DNA from: an uncultured Clostridia bacterium
Lineage (GTDB): Bacteria; Bacillota; Clostridia; Christensenellales; QALW01
NCBI GenBank assembly: GCA_934434555.1
Contig: CAKRZX010000008.1
Coordinates: 19,950-83,949 of the forward strand
Length of the DNA stretch: 64,000 nt
Direction of reading: 5' to 3'
Shown: piece after piece, positions 42,311 to 51,359 of the stretch
Layout: each line of letters starts with the position of its first letter
Position numbering within the stretch: the first letter of the stretch is position 1
Translations under genes and position numbers: made by a program
Notes under the pieces: generated by a model
The model's database searches: none
What the model saw: the letters and a program-made list of their open reading frames with translations, nothing else
Told to the model about the DNA's origin: nothing

Positions 42311-43134
42311 AAGATATCACCTTAGGGCAGTATTACCCCGTAAAAAGCCCAATACACTCGCTTGACCCGCGGGCAAAAATCGTTTCGGCGATTCTGCTGG
42401 TGGTATCGGTGTTCCTGTGCGGCACGTTTTTAGGCTTGGGCATATGTGCATTTACAATATGTGCCGTAGCATTTACGGCGCATATACCTTTCGGAAGAAT
42501 GCTACAAAGCCTTAAAGGCATTATGTTTCTGCTTCTGTTTACGTTTATTCTTAATATGTTCTTTACCCAAAGCGGAGACGTGATTTTTACCGTGTGGAAA
42601 ATCACCCTTACGACCGGAGGCGTACTTCACGCACTGTTTATGACGCTCCGCCTTATGCTGCTTGTTGTGGGTGCCGGGCTGCTTACTTATACCACTTCAC
42701 CCATTGAACTTACCGACGGGCTTGAAAACCTTATGTCGCCCCTTAAAGTAATCGGGTTTCCCGCCCACGAAATAGCAATGATGATGAGCATTGCGCTCAG
42801 GTTTATTCCCATTCTTGCCGAGGAAACTGACAAGATTATGAAAGCCCAGTCCGCCCGCGGAGCCGTGTTTGACGAGGGTAATATCTTCAAGCGGGCAATG
42901 GCAATGGTGGCATTGCTTGTGCCGCTGCTTGTAAGCGCGTTCCGCCGTGCAGACGAACTTGCTTTGGCAATGGAGGCACGGTGTTATCACGGGGGCGAGG
43001 GACGCACAAGGCTTAAAGAACTTAAATTCAGGCGCCGTGACGGAGTTGCGCTTATTATAATGCTTGCGTTTTTGGCGTTTGCAATAATCGATAAAGTGCT
43101 TATAAGGGCGTATCTTCCCTTTTTGGTGGCGTAA
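42307..43134 (+). CDS. ecfT: Energy-coupling factor transporter transmembrane protein EcfT
   Basis: Membrane scaffold linking EcfA1A2 to S-components. The 275 residues have about five helices. The coupling-helix motif ARG lies in KAQSARGAVFDEG, and a second Ala-Arg motif in MEARCYHGGEGRTR, as in EcfT proteins. No S-component is nearby, so this is the shared (group II) module. Confidence 0.95.
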   Translation: MKDITLGQYYPVKSPIHSLDPRAKIVSAILLVVSVFLCGTFLGLGICAFTICAVAFTAHIPFGRMLQSLKGIMFLLLFTFILNMFFTQSGDVIFTVWKITLTTGGVLHALFMTLRLMLLVVGAGLLTYTTSPIELTDGLENLMSPLKVIGFPAHEIAMMMSIALRFIPILAEETDKIMKAQSARGAVFDEGNIFKRAMAMVALLVPLLVSAFRRADELALAMEARCYHGGEGRTRLKELKFRRRDGVALIIMLAFLAFAIIDKVLIRAYLPFLVA

Positions 43135-43136
43135 AA

Positions 43137-43868
43137 ATGAGAATAGCGTTTATTGTTGAATATGACGGTACCGATTATTGCGGCTGGCAAAGGCAAAAAA
43201 ATGCCGTAACCGTGCAGGAAAAAATAGAGGATGCCCTTAAAAAATTAGGCAAGGGCGATATATGCGTGTTCGGCGCGGGAAGGACTGACAGCGGCGTTCA
43301 CGCCCGGGGACAGTGCGGGCATTTTGATATGGAAACAAACATTCCCGCCGAAAAATTTGCGTTTATACTCAATTCGTATCTGCCCAAAGATATAAGAATA
43401 AAGCGCTCGTGGCAGGCGGATGAAAATTTTCACTGTCGGTTTTCGGCAAAAGGCAAACGATACATCTACCGCATAGTAAATGCGCCCCACGCATCGGCTT
43501 TAATGGGCAGGTTTACTTTGCACGTGCCGGAAAAACTTGATATACCCTTAATGCAAAAAGCGGCTGGATACATAAAAGGCACTCACGACTTTGCGTCGTT
43601 CTGCGCCGCGGGCGGCAGTGCAAAAACCACCGTGCGCACGGTAACAAGGCTTGACGTAGCAAAAACGGGTGAAATAATTGAAATTACCGTTGAGGGTACG
43701 GGCTTTTTATATAATATGGTCCGGATAATCGCCGGAACGCTTATTGATGTGGGAAAGCATAAGAAAACGCCCGAACAGGTAAAAGATATAATAGAGGGCA
43801 AAGTGCGCAAGTTTGCGGGAGCCACGGCGGATGCAAAGGGACTTACCATGGATGAGGTGTTTTATTAA
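43137..43868 (+). CDS. truA: tRNA pseudouridine(38-40) synthase
   Basis: Isomerises U38, U39 and U40 in tRNA anticodon stems. The 243 residues have the catalytic Asp in GAGRTDSGVHA, FHCRFSAKGKRYIYRI and the C-terminal GTGFLYNMVRIIAGTL. It follows ecfT by 2 nt, the standard ecfA-ecfT-truA order of Firmicutes. Confidence 0.97.
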   Translation: MRIAFIVEYDGTDYCGWQRQKNAVTVQEKIEDALKKLGKGDICVFGAGRTDSGVHARGQCGHFDMETNIPAEKFAFILNSYLPKDIRIKRSWQADENFHCRFSAKGKRYIYRIVNAPHASALMGRFTLHVPEKLDIPLMQKAAGYIKGTHDFASFCAAGGSAKTTVRTVTRLDVAKTGEIIEITVEGTGFLYNMVRIIAGTLIDVGKHKKTPEQVKDIIEGKVRKFAGATADAKGLTMDEVFY

Positions 43869-43870
43869 AA

Positions 43871-45856
43871 ATGCTTGAAATACTTGCCCCCGCAGGGGGA
43901 GAAGAACAACTTAAAGCGGCGGTGAATGCCGGTGCGGACGCGGTGTATTTGGGTTTCGGCGCGTTTAATGCCCGCCGCAACGCAAAGAATTTTGATTTTG
44001 AGGGCTTGTGCAATGCGGTAAAGTACTGTCACGGGCGGGGCGTAAAGGTGCACGCCGCACTAAATACGCTTGTTTTGGAAAACGAACTTGAAAGCGCGCT
44101 TAACGACGCAAAAAAGGCGGCGGAGGCGGGCGTTGACGCGGTAATCGTGCAGGATTTGGGGCTTGCGAAAATGATTCATGAAAGCATTCCCGCACTTCCG
44201 ATGCACGCATCCACCCAACTTACGATACATAATAAAAGCGGCGTGCTTGAAGCAAAGAGGCTCGGGTTTTCCCGCGTGGTGCTTGCCCGCGAACTTACGT
44301 TAAACGAAATAAAAGACATTGCCCAAAGCACTGATATCGAAATTGAAGTGTTTATTCACGGCGCACTGTGTATGTGCGTTTCGGGCGGGTGCTATCTTTC
44401 GTCGGTTTTGGGGCAGCGGAGCGGAAACCGGGGGCTTTGTGCACAGCCGTGCAGGCTTGATTTTAATATAAACAACCGCGACCATGCACTTTCCCTGAAA
44501 GATATGTGCCATATTGGAAAGATAAACGAACTTGAACAGGCGGGCGTAACATCGGTAAAAATTGAGGGAAGAATGAAACGCCCCGAGTATGTTTTTGCGG
44601 CGGTGGAAGCGTGCCGGATTGCCCGTTCAGGCGGCAGACCCGACATGGAAACATTAAAAAAAGTGTTTTCCCGTTCGGGTTTTACCGACGGCTTTTTAAC
44701 GGGAAAACGTACGCTTGATATGTTCGGGTATCGGCAGAAAGAGGACGTAATTGCCGCGGAAGGCGTTTTAAGAGATATAGAAAATAAGTATAAAGGCGAA
44801 GTCGGACGCGTGGAAATCAGCGCCGAATTCACCCTTAAAGAAAACGAAAATGCGTATTTTACCGTTTCCGACGGTAAAAACAGGGTTGAAATTTCGGGCG
44901 ATTTACCCGAAAAAGCGCAAAACAGAAGCATAACCGAGGCGGACATAAAAAAACAGATAAGTAAAACGGGAAACACGCCGTTTTTAATGAGAGATATCGC
45001 CGTCAGCCTTGACGGCGGAATCACGATTCCCCTTTCAAAAATAAATGCCATGCGCCGCGAGGGGCTTGAAAAATTGCTTGAACTGCGCTCGCAACCGTGC
45101 AGATACGAAATTCTTCCCTTTAATAAGCCGCAGTGCGAAAACAAAAAGTTTCCTCCCGAAATCTGGGTTCGCGGCGAAACGCGCGAGCAGTTAAGGTTTC
45201 TGCCGGACGAATGTATTCTTCCCTTAAAAAACGCTGAAAACTGCGTGGCGGAAATACCGTCGCTTGTGTTCCCGAATGACGAAAAACGGATAATAAACGA
45301 ACTTGAAAAGGCAAAATCGCGGGGAGTGAAAAAGGCGGTATGCAATAATATAGGTGCGGTTTTCATGGCGCGGGCGGCAGGACTTGAACCCGTGGGCGGC
45401 TGGGGGCTGAATATAATAAATTCCGTTGCCGCGGCGGCACTTAAAGGCGAGGGCGTAAACGACAGCATAATTTCATTTGAAACGGGTATGGGCAATTTCA
45501 AAAGCATAAAAGCAGGCGGAAAACGCGCCCTTATAGGCTACGGATATCTGCCCCTTATGCGTATGCGTGCCTGTCCCGCGCAAAAGAAAAACGGCTGTGA
45601 AAACTGCCGTGGGATAAATAAAATCACCGACCGCAAAAATACGCAGTTTACGCTTTGGTGCCGCGATAAACGCTATACGGTACTGCTTAATTCCGTGCCG
45701 CTGTATGTGGGCGACAAGGAAAAAGCCGATATTTCGGTGCTGTATTTTACCCTTGAAAGCGCCGAAAACGCAAAAAAGATTTACGATTTATATAAAAACG
45801 GCGAAGCGCCTGATTTTGAAAGGACCAACGGGCTTTATTTTAAGACGTTGAAATAG
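43871..45856 (+). CDS. U32 family peptidase-like protein with DUF3656-type C-terminus (RlhA/TrhP relatives)
   Basis: The 661-residue protein has a U32 TIM-barrel start (MLEILAPAGGEEQLKAAVNA), the family signature EVFIHGALCMCVSGGCYLSS and the following NRGLCAQPCR cysteines, which can bind an iron-sulfur cluster. The C-terminal half (about 300-661) contains further cysteines (CPAQKKNGCENC). U32 proteins RlhA and TrhP carry out prephenate-dependent hydroxylation of 23S rRNA and tRNA U34. By length it is RlhA-like. Prephenate is derived from chorismate, and aroC lies two genes downstream. Confidence 0.85.
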   Translation: MLEILAPAGGEEQLKAAVNAGADAVYLGFGAFNARRNAKNFDFEGLCNAVKYCHGRGVKVHAALNTLVLENELESALNDAKKAAEAGVDAVIVQDLGLAKMIHESIPALPMHASTQLTIHNKSGVLEAKRLGFSRVVLARELTLNEIKDIAQSTDIEIEVFIHGALCMCVSGGCYLSSVLGQRSGNRGLCAQPCRLDFNINNRDHALSLKDMCHIGKINELEQAGVTSVKIEGRMKRPEYVFAAVEACRIARSGGRPDMETLKKVFSRSGFTDGFLTGKRTLDMFGYRQKEDVIAAEGVLRDIENKYKGEVGRVEISAEFTLKENENAYFTVSDGKNRVEISGDLPEKAQNRSITEADIKKQISKTGNTPFLMRDIAVSLDGGITIPLSKINAMRREGLEKLLELRSQPCRYEILPFNKPQCENKKFPPEIWVRGETREQLRFLPDECILPLKNAENCVAEIPSLVFPNDEKRIINELEKAKSRGVKKAVCNNIGAVFMARAAGLEPVGGWGLNIINSVAAAALKGEGVNDSIISFETGMGNFKSIKAGGKRALIGYGYLPLMRMRACPAQKKNGCENCRGINKITDRKNTQFTLWCRDKRYTVLLNSVPLYVGDKEKADISVLYFTLESAENAKKIYDLYKNGEAPDFERTNGLYFKTLK

Positions 45857-45860
45857 GAAA

Positions 45861-47051
45861 ATGAGAAAACCGGAATTACTTGCCCCCGCAGGGGATATGG
45901 AGTGTTTGAAAACAGCGTTTAGGTTCGGTGCCGACGCGGCATACCTGGGCGGACCTTTTATGCAGTTAAGGTCAAAAGTAACGGGCTTTGATTTGGAAAA
46001 TATCCGCGCGGCGGCTGAACTTGCCCACGGGTTGGAAAAAAAGATATATGTTACGGTAAACTCTTTTGCCAAGGACAGCGAGTTTGACAGAATAAAATCT
46101 TACGCGCGTGAACTTAAAGACGCGGGCGTTGACTCGGTAATCGTATCGGATTTAGGTGTAATTTCCGCAATCCGGCAAACCGTGCCCGACCTTGAAATTC
46201 ACGTTTCCACGCAGGCAAACTGCCAGAATGCCGAATGCGCAAAGGTGTATTACAATATGGGTGTAAAGCGCATTGTGCTTGCACGGGAAATGAGTTTGGA
46301 TGAGATAGCGGAGTTCAGGTCAAAAATTCCCGATGACCTTGACATTGAGGCGTTTGTACACGGCGCAATGTGTATGGCGTATTCGGGACGGTGCTTTATA
46401 AGTTCGTATCTTGCGGGACGGAGCGGAAACAGGGGCGAATGCACCCAGCCCTGCCGCTGGCGGTATCAGCTTATGGAGCAGAAGCGCCCCGGAGAGTTCT
46501 TCCCCGTGGAAGAGGACGAAAACGGAACGACCCTGCTTTCTTCACGGGATATGAAATGCATTTCGTTCCTTGATAGACTTATCGAGGCGGGAGTAACTTC
46601 CTTTAAGATTGAGGGACGTATGAAATCGCCCTACTACGTGGCAACGGTGGTAAACGCGTACCGCCACGCCATTGACGGCACTGCCGATATCGCGCTTCTT
46701 GAAAAGGAACTTGACTGCGTAAGCCACCGACCCTATTCAAGCGGATTTTACTTCGGCGAACTGAAACGGTATATGCCCGACGACGATATGGCTTATAAGC
46801 AGGACAAGGTGTTTGCGGCTGTTGTTAAAAATTTTGAAAACGGCAGACTTACCGTAGAACAGCGGAATAACTTCAAAGACGGCGATGTTTTTGAGGTGAT
46901 TTCGCCCGCATCTATCGGGCTTGCCTTCAAAGTACATAATATGGTAAACTGCGCATGCGAGCATGTTACAGTTGCGCCGCACCCGCAGGAGCTTATTACC
47001 GTTGACTGCCCCTTTGAGCTTCACCCGGGGGATATTTTAAGAAAGAGGTAA
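45861..47051 (+). CDS. U32 family protein, TrhP-like (tRNA 5-hydroxyuridine modification)
   Basis: The 396-residue protein opens with MRKPELLAPAGDMECLKTA and has the U32 signature EAFVHGAMCMAYSGRCFIS and NRGECTQPCRW with Fe-S cysteines. It has the compact length of YegQ/TrhP, which makes 5-hydroxyuridine at tRNA position 34 using prephenate. It follows the larger U32 gene by 4 nt; tandem U32 pairs are common in Firmicutes (yrrN-yrrO in Bacillus). Assignment to tRNA rather than another RNA is family inference. Confidence 0.87.
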   Translation: MRKPELLAPAGDMECLKTAFRFGADAAYLGGPFMQLRSKVTGFDLENIRAAAELAHGLEKKIYVTVNSFAKDSEFDRIKSYARELKDAGVDSVIVSDLGVISAIRQTVPDLEIHVSTQANCQNAECAKVYYNMGVKRIVLAREMSLDEIAEFRSKIPDDLDIEAFVHGAMCMAYSGRCFISSYLAGRSGNRGECTQPCRWRYQLMEQKRPGEFFPVEEDENGTTLLSSRDMKCISFLDRLIEAGVTSFKIEGRMKSPYYVATVVNAYRHAIDGTADIALLEKELDCVSHRPYSSGFYFGELKRYMPDDDMAYKQDKVFAAVVKNFENGRLTVEQRNNFKDGDVFEVISPASIGLAFKVHNMVNCACEHVTVAPHPQELITVDCPFELHPGDILRKR

Positions 47052-47054
47052 AAA

Positions 47055-48083
47055 GTGAAATTTGAGATATTCGGCGAATCCAGAAGCGAAAGCGTGGGCG
47101 TGAAGATTTTCGGGCTTGAAGGCGAAAAAATCGACACAAAAGCGGTACAGGAATTTTGCAATCTGCGCCGTCCGGGCTTTGATGAGCTTTCAACAAAAAG
47201 AAGAGAAAACGACGAAATAATCTTTTGTTCCGGCATAGACGAAAACGGCATTGTAACGGGCACTCTTGTTGCCGAAATAAAGAATACCGACGCTGAAAAA
47301 AAAACGGAAAAATTTGTTCCACGACCCGGTCACGCGGACTATCCCGCATACAAAAAATACGGTTATATTCCCGCGGGCGGCGGAAAATTTTCGGGCAGAA
47401 TGACTGCTCCGCTGTGTATTGCGGGCGGCATTGCCTTGCAGATTTTGTCAAAAAAAGGCATAACACTTGACGGACATATACTGACGCTTCACGGTGTGTG
47501 CGACAAAAGTTTTGACCCGATAAATTTTAAGAACGAAGAAATATGCAAACGCGATTTTCCCGTGCTTGACATTTCTGCGGGCGAAAAGATGAAAAGCGAG
47601 ATTTTAAGCGCAAAAAGTGCGGGGGATTCCGTGGGCGGGACAATCGAAGTCCGCATAGACGGCGTGCCCGCGGGCACGGGCGGAAATATGTTTTCGTCTC
47701 TTGACGGTAAAATAGCCGCATCTGTTTTCTGCGTGCCGGGCATAAAAGGCATTGATTTCGGCGCTGGATTTTCTTCGGCACACCTTTTCGGCAGCGAAAA
47801 TAATGACGGTTATTATATTGAAAACGGCAAAGTAAAAGTGAAAACGAATTTTGCCGGCGGAATTCTGGGAGGTATGGCAACAGGCGCGCCGATTATATTT
47901 TCCGCCGCGGTAAAACCGACGCCGTCAATAAAAAAGGAACAGGACTCGGTAAATCTTAAAACAATGCAGAATGAAAAAATAAGCGTTGACGGGCGGAACG
48001 ATCCGTGCATAGTAAAAAGGGCGCTTCCGGGAGTGATTTCCGCCGCGGCGCTTGCCGTGCTTGACGCTTTGGAGGACAAATGA
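47055..48083 (+). CDS. aroC: Chorismate synthase, divergent, with altered GES(H) motif
   Basis: Converts EPSP to chorismate using reduced FMN. The 342-residue protein keeps RPGHADYPAYKKYG, GGGKFSGRMTAPLC, DSVGGTIEV, GTGGNMFSSLDG, IKGIDFGAGF and GRNDPCIVKRALPG. At the N-terminus the invariant GESH reads GESR (IFGESRSESVG): the first of the two conserved active-site histidines is Arg, encoded AGA. The second His (RPGHAD) is intact. The N-terminus is also a few residues shorter than usual. GTG start with a GAGG site upstream; the stop overlaps aroQ (ATGA). It may be active with altered chemistry or be degenerate. Confidence 0.9.
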   Translation: MKFEIFGESRSESVGVKIFGLEGEKIDTKAVQEFCNLRRPGFDELSTKRRENDEIIFCSGIDENGIVTGTLVAEIKNTDAEKKTEKFVPRPGHADYPAYKKYGYIPAGGGKFSGRMTAPLCIAGGIALQILSKKGITLDGHILTLHGVCDKSFDPINFKNEEICKRDFPVLDISAGEKMKSEILSAKSAGDSVGGTIEVRIDGVPAGTGGNMFSSLDGKIAASVFCVPGIKGIDFGAGFSSAHLFGSENNDGYYIENGKVKVKTNFAGGILGGMATGAPIIFSAAVKPTPSIKKEQDSVNLKTMQNEKISVDGRNDPCIVKRALPGVISAAALAVLDALEDK

Positions 48084-48514
48084 AACTTCTTGTTATAAAC
48101 GGACCGAATATAAATCTTCTCGGTGTGCGTGAACCCGAAATCTACGGCAAAGAAACTTATAAGGACTTGTGCCGCACGGTAAAACAGCACTGCAAAGAAA
48201 AGAATATAAAGGTCAGGATAATCCAAAGCAATTACGAGGGAAAAATAATTACCGAAATTCAAAAAGCGGGAAAGAAATTCGACGGAATCGTGATAAATCC
48301 AGCAGGGTACACCCACACAAGCGTCGCAATAGCCGACGCGATAAAGGCGGTGGATCTGCCCTGTGCGGAAGTGCATATTTCCGATATTTCTTCCCGCGAG
48401 GATTTCAGGAAACATTCGTTTATTTCACCCGTTTCGGTAAAAACGGTATCCGGAAAAGGCATAAGCGGCTACCTTGAAGCGATAGATTTTCTTGAAAATT
48501 CGGTATTGAAATAA
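48080..48514 (+). CDS. aroQ: Type II 3-dehydroquinate dehydratase
   Basis: Third step of the shikimate pathway. The 144 residues show LLVINGPNINLLGVREPEIYG (Asn and catalytic Tyr/Arg region), QSNYEGKIITEI, INPAGYTHTSVAIADAI and EVHISDISSREDFRKHS with the catalytic His. It overlaps aroC by four bases and is the last gene of the long operon; the next promoter overlaps its stop codon. Confidence 0.97.
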   Translation: MKLLVINGPNINLLGVREPEIYGKETYKDLCRTVKQHCKEKNIKVRIIQSNYEGKIITEIQKAGKKFDGIVINPAGYTHTSVAIADAIKAVDLPCAEVHISDISSREDFRKHSFISPVSVKTVSGKGISGYLEAIDFLENSVLK

Positions 48515-48534
48515 GAACACACATAGTGTATAAT
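48506..48534 (+). promoter_or_regulatory. Promoter of the DUF6056-like gene
   Basis: TTGAAA (48506-48511) straddles the aroQ stop; after a 17-nt spacer comes TATAAT (48529-48534). An imperfect inverted repeat (gtgta ... tacac, 48527-48548) covers the -10 and start region. Confidence 0.65.
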
Positions 48535-48566
48535 GTACTTGTTACACTTGCTTTTTCGGAGGACGT

Positions 48567-50288
48567 ATGGAAGAATTTTCGGCAGCACGGATATTCGGCG
48601 AAGAACCGAGAGTGCAAATACCCGTAAAACAGCCGCTTGATAAGAAAAAACTTATAAAAATGCTTGTCTCGGCAGCGGCAACGGTGCTTGTTTTTGCACT
48701 TTTCTTTGTGTTTTTAATAAAGCAGAATTCAATGGTTTACCTTGCTCACGACGATTTCGGTTATGCCACACTCAGTTACGTATATAAGGAAGAGGGCATA
48801 GAGGGGCAGAATTTCGACCTTGAACAGCTTACCCACTATTTAACGGGGCATTATAACCGCTGGGGCGGAAGAATTTTAAGTTTTGCACAGGAAATAATTT
48901 TACTGCAAAAGGGCACGGATTATATGCGCACCTATAACGCAATTTCGGTTGCCGCAATATTCATTCTTATTCTCTGCCTTGCCCAACGGGGCAAAAAATC
49001 AAAATTTCTGCCTTTGTCGGCACTGTTTACCGTGGCGCTTTTCGGTATTCTCGGGAGGGAAGCCACAATGCGCGGTATGTACTGGTACACTGCGTCAATA
49101 CTTTATACGGTGCCTGTAATGTATATTTTTGCGGGAACACTTCTGTTGTATGTAACCGCATTCGGGCAGGCGGAAAAGAATTTTTCGCTGTCCAAAATAC
49201 TTATGGTTCCGTTTTGTACTGTGCTGTTTTTCTTCGGGACGTTTTCAATGGAGCAGGTGGGAATCGCCGCAGTGATGATTGCGGCGGCAATGTGCATTTA
49301 TTCGTGCTTTAAGCACCGCAACCCGCTTATGCTTATCTATACCGCACCGCCCTTGCTTGCCTCGGTACTTGGGTATCATATTCTGCTTATGGCGTCGGGC
49401 AACAACGTGCGTAAAAAAATGTACGGCGAGTATTATTCGCAGTCGTTTTTGGGGCAGATGCTTACCGGCGGGCGCAATATTGCCGAAACTCTTTTCAGGC
49501 GCGGAAACATTGCCTTTGTGGTGCTTATTGCAGTTGTTACTCTCCTTTGCGCCTACGCGCTTATTAAGAAGAGAAAAAAGAATGTTTTTTATAAGATTCT
49601 CGGCGGAATAACCGCACTCGGGGCGGCATTTTCGGTAATAATCGCGGCAACTGAAAAGTACTCGGGCAAAATCGACGCGCTTTTGTGGGTGTACCTTGTG
49701 TTTATGGCGCTTACGGTTTCCCTGTGGCTGTTTTCATCAAAAAGCGTGGGCGATTTCGTTATCTGGTGCGTCTTCTTCGGCGGGCTTGTTTCACAGGCGG
49801 CATGCCTTATCGCACCCGTTTATTTCGATTCCTGCTTTATAATTTTCTTTATGTCGTTTGCGGTGGTAACGGTAAGAATGTTTGCCGAAGTTTTTGATAT
49901 TTTCAATAAGAAAATCGCCGTCGGCACCGTCTGCGCCGCGTGCGCGGTATGCGTTACGGCGGGGGGGATACAGTCGGCAAAAATCTATAACGGTTTTAAG
50001 TCAAACGTCAGGGTTCAGGAATATAATGAGGCGATGCTTCGCTATGCGGGCGAACTTTATGCTTCGGGTCAGGCACTTGATGAAATTCCCCTTATGCGGC
50101 TTAAAAACGAAGCGTATACTTCAAGCACGATGCCCTATGACAGGGAACTGATAAAGGATTGGATGAAAATTTACTATTCGCTTCCCGCGAACCTTACATA
50201 TGAAGATTTCGTCTACGAACCCTATGACGAAACGCGGCTTTCGGAACTTGAAGAACAACTTAAACAGGCAAAACAAAAAACAGAATAA
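48567..50288 (+). CDS. Polytopic membrane protein, DUF6056-like (GT-C-like glycosyltransferase fold)
   Basis: The 573-residue protein has a short cytoplasmic N-terminus, about 12 hydrophobic helices, and a C-terminal soluble tail of about 110 residues rich in Glu/Lys that ends in a coiled-coil-like ELEEQLKQAKQ. The first outside loop has HDDFGYATLSY and the motif GHYNRWGGRILSF, where an Asp-Asp pair and Arg recall GT-C glycosyltransferases. I recognise it as DUF6056-like; the function is not known. GGAGG precedes the ATG. It is monocistronic and ends at a terminator. Confidence 0.7.
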   Translation: MEEFSAARIFGEEPRVQIPVKQPLDKKKLIKMLVSAAATVLVFALFFVFLIKQNSMVYLAHDDFGYATLSYVYKEEGIEGQNFDLEQLTHYLTGHYNRWGGRILSFAQEIILLQKGTDYMRTYNAISVAAIFILILCLAQRGKKSKFLPLSALFTVALFGILGREATMRGMYWYTASILYTVPVMYIFAGTLLLYVTAFGQAEKNFSLSKILMVPFCTVLFFFGTFSMEQVGIAAVMIAAAMCIYSCFKHRNPLMLIYTAPPLLASVLGYHILLMASGNNVRKKMYGEYYSQSFLGQMLTGGRNIAETLFRRGNIAFVVLIAVVTLLCAYALIKKRKKNVFYKILGGITALGAAFSVIIAATEKYSGKIDALLWVYLVFMALTVSLWLFSSKSVGDFVIWCVFFGGLVSQAACLIAPVYFDSCFIIFFMSFAVVTVRMFAEVFDIFNKKIAVGTVCAACAVCVTAGGIQSAKIYNGFKSNVRVQEYNEAMLRYAGELYASGQALDEIPLMRLKNEAYTSSTMPYDRELIKDWMKIYYSLPANLTYEDFVYEPYDETRLSELEEQLKQAKQKTE

Positions 50289-50297
50289 AACCTACTG

Positions 50298-50331
50298 TCC
50301 CGTACGGAATTTCCCGTGCGGGATTTTTTTA
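50298..50331 (+). terminator. Terminator of the DUF6056-like gene
   Basis: Stem tcccgtacgg / ccgtgcggga (one A-G mismatch) followed by a T tract. Confidence 0.85.
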
Positions 50332-50402
50332 TATAAAATGCGGCAAACTAAATATGAACAAAATACAGGGAAAAAGTTTATGCAAAAGTGAACTTTTTGC
50401 TA

Positions 50403-50431
50403 TTTACTTTGTGACAAAATCACTTTATACT
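50403..50431 (+). promoter_or_regulatory. Promoter of the 50464-59469 surface-glycan operon
   Basis: TTTACT (50403-50408), a 17-nt spacer and TATACT (50426-50431). The spacer holds the inverted repeat GTGA-caaaa-TCAC (50411-50423), which would let a repressor or activator act at this promoter. Confidence 0.6.
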
Positions 50432-50463
50432 ATTATTAAGAATAAAACTCGGAGGTTTTAGTT

Positions 50464-51345
50464 ATGACAAAAATCAAAAAAGTATTGCTTTGCACGTGCG
50501 CAGTTGCGTGTACTGCGGCAATGTCAATCACGGTTTTCGCCGAAAAAGTAAATGCGGGTCAATGGAAGAAAGGTCTTTGCGGAGGAGTAAGCACAACTAC
50601 CGAAAACGGCAAAACGGTTTACGTTGCAACGGGAATAGACGCATCGTATATGTCGCCGATAATAAATATCTATCCCGAAATCAAAAAGGCGCTTGAAAAG
50701 AATGAAGAAATCAGTGTAACGGTTTCTTTTGACGCAAAAGCCACGTTTGAGGACGAAGACGGCGAGTCACCGGCAATTATTACTATGCGTGCCGACGGTT
50801 TTACCGATAAAGGCAAGGCAGTTTCAAAAGATGATTTTGCCGATGTTTATAAAGGCTCGCTTTTTAAGAAAATCGATAACTCAAATGTTATGAGCAGCGG
50901 ACTTTCAAATAACTCGGCAGTTCTTACAAGCGAATGGAGTTCCTATGAAATCGAACTTGATTTATACCAGGACGAAGATATGACAGACGAACTGTTTACA
51001 AAGTGGAATCTTTGCCTTTCGTCGATAAGTAAATATGATGAAATAAAAAGCATAGAACTTACCGAACCCGTTCTTACAATTGAGGCGGGCAGCGGTGCAA
51101 AAGCAACACCTACTCCCGAAGCGACACCCACCGCAACAGCAACCGCGGCTGCAACGGCAACACCTACCGCTACGGCAAAGGCAACAGCGACAGCGATTGC
51201 AACGGCGACAGCAACACCCGAACCGACTGAAAGCGGCTCCAAAACAGGCCTTATTGTAGGCATTGTAATTGCAGCAGTAGCAGTATTGGGCGGAGGCGGC
51301 GCGGCAGCGTACTTCATCATTAAAAAGAAAAAGGCAAGCAAATAA
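50464..51345 (+). CDS. Membrane-anchored surface protein with one copy of the operon's shared beta module
   Basis: The 293-residue protein has a signal peptide (1-26, ending ITVFA), a beta-rich module (about 31-208), a Thr/Ala/Pro linker (about 213-258) and a C-terminal transmembrane helix (261-286) followed by KKKKASK as a stop-transfer tail. There is no LPXTG. The module contains ATGIDASYMSP (55-65) and TKWNLCLSS (179-187), both of which recur in the 57733 protein. I know no named family; the fold pattern suggests a carbohydrate-binding beta-sandwich. GGAGG lies before the ATG. First gene of a seven-gene operon. Confidence 0.75.
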   Translation: MTKIKKVLLCTCAVACTAAMSITVFAEKVNAGQWKKGLCGGVSTTTENGKTVYVATGIDASYMSPIINIYPEIKKALEKNEEISVTVSFDAKATFEDEDGESPAIITMRADGFTDKGKAVSKDDFADVYKGSLFKKIDNSNVMSSGLSNNSAVLTSEWSSYEIELDLYQDEDMTDELFTKWNLCLSSISKYDEIKSIELTEPVLTIEAGSGAKATPTPEATPTATATAAATATPTATAKATATAIATATATPEPTESGSKTGLIVGIVIAAVAVLGGGGAAAYFIIKKKKASK

Positions 51346-51359
51346 TCGGAGAAAAGTAT

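Noticed and set aside
50411..50423. GTGAcaaaaTCAC as a CRP/Fnr or cre site
   Set aside because: The spacing is 5 rather than 6 bases and it does not match the cre consensus; it is noted only as an inverted repeat.
50943..51341. Long minus-strand frames rich in Val/Ala or Cys/Arg opposite the surface-protein linker
   Set aside because: They arise from the Thr/Ala repeat codons of the plus-strand gene and lack ribosome sites.
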